A DNA stretch of 64,000 nucleotides from Tubiluchus corallicola (taxonomy: Eukaryota > Priapulida > Priapulimorpha > Priapulimorphida > Tubiluchidae): NCBI GenBank assembly GCA_030141605.1, contig JAQGDQ010000136.1, positions 456,001-520,000 on the forward strand, in the 5' to 3' direction. Under the pieces are notes generated by a model. It searched no databases and was not told the origin of the DNA. It saw nothing but the letters and a program-made list of their open reading frames with translations. Position 1 is the first letter of the stretch. Each line of letters starts with the position of its first letter. The position numbers and the translations under genes are program-made. This document shows positions 63,715 to 64,000 of this stretch, one piece after another.

Positions 63715-64000
63715 ATAAGATTCGAGGCTACAGCCCGGACGAGGGCACCATTTGTGGCGATCTATATATCAAACGAAAGGTCTCGAGCTAGTGTCGTGCC
63801 ATTGATGGTTTATTTTTCGAATTGGGCCCACCGGGAGGAATGGGAGGCGAAAAACCTCCAAAAATGGCCCTTTTTCGGCCGTTTTTTGCAAAAGTTATAC
63901 GGCTGAGATGTAGAGAACGGGAACGGGTCGAGGGTGGTGCTGGGTATGGATAGATAGCCCGTTCAGCGGTGGGTGTAGTAGGCATATTTAGAATTCGCGA
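63715..64000. repeat. GC/CpG-rich block at the window end, probably a repeat
   Basis: Composition changes sharply from AT-rich DNA after a TATATA run to a GC-rich sequence with many CpG (CGGACGAGGGCACC, GGCCCACCGGGAGG, TTTTCGGCCGTTTTTTGC). Frames on both strands are low in quality. The abrupt edge suggests an interspersed repeat or satellite unit continuing past the window. I recognise no family. Confidence 0.4.

Overview
The window is nuclear DNA from an animal. Genes are split by GT-AG introns of 0.1-3 kb, the sequence is AT-rich, and there is a mixed load of decayed metazoan transposons. Three genes are clear by family: geranylgeranyl diphosphate synthase (GGPS1), SPARC/osteonectin, and a sodium-coupled carboxylate transporter of the SLC13 family. 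The SPARC protein has an acidic N-terminal segment, a follistatin-like domain with an extra cysteine-bearing insert, and an EF-hand domain. To me this looks most like protostome (arthropod/nematode-type) SPARC. I call the source a protostome invertebrate but cannot fix the phylum.

Layout. 1-15.5 kb: two putative first coding exons on the minus strand (start codons at 1952 and 15514) with no recognisable continuation. The first has an RFX X-box palindrome just upstream. The space holds an RTE-type LINE tail, two short hAT elements with 8-bp target duplications, a (CA)50 microsatellite and six G/C homopolymers of 11-14 bases. 18.0-24.9 kb: GGPS1, minus strand, eight coding exons, all joined in frame (330 aa). 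25-31 kb: no gene; a polypurine tract, degenerate tetranucleotide repeats and two LINE fragments. 31.2-35.8 kb: SPARC, plus strand, seven coding exons (317 aa) and probably an untranslated first exon further left. 38.3-48.5 kb: the SLC13 gene, minus strand, thirteen coding exons (561 aa), convergent with SPARC. Its second intron holds a symmetric 135-nt candidate cassette exon. 49.7-59 kb: a transposon graveyard with a non-LTR RT tail, a broken PIF/Harbinger transposase, a P-element (THAP9-like) transposase remnant and a Ty3/gypsy gag remnant, interleaved with minisatellites. 61.1-63.0 kb: an unrecognised, probably spliced gene for a lysine-rich coiled-coil protein, with CCAAT boxes and a polyadenylation signal. 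63.7-64 kb: a GC-rich block, probably a repeat.

The three known genes are not linked in function: isoprenoid synthesis (GGPS1), extracellular matrix (SPARC) and dicarboxylate/citrate uptake (SLC13). I see no operon-like or defence-type cluster. The most unusual observations are the candidate SLC13 cassette exon, the X-box-linked orphan first exon and the unidentified coiled-coil gene. Exon borders were placed by eye from splice sites, reading frame and family similarity; no search or transcript data were available.
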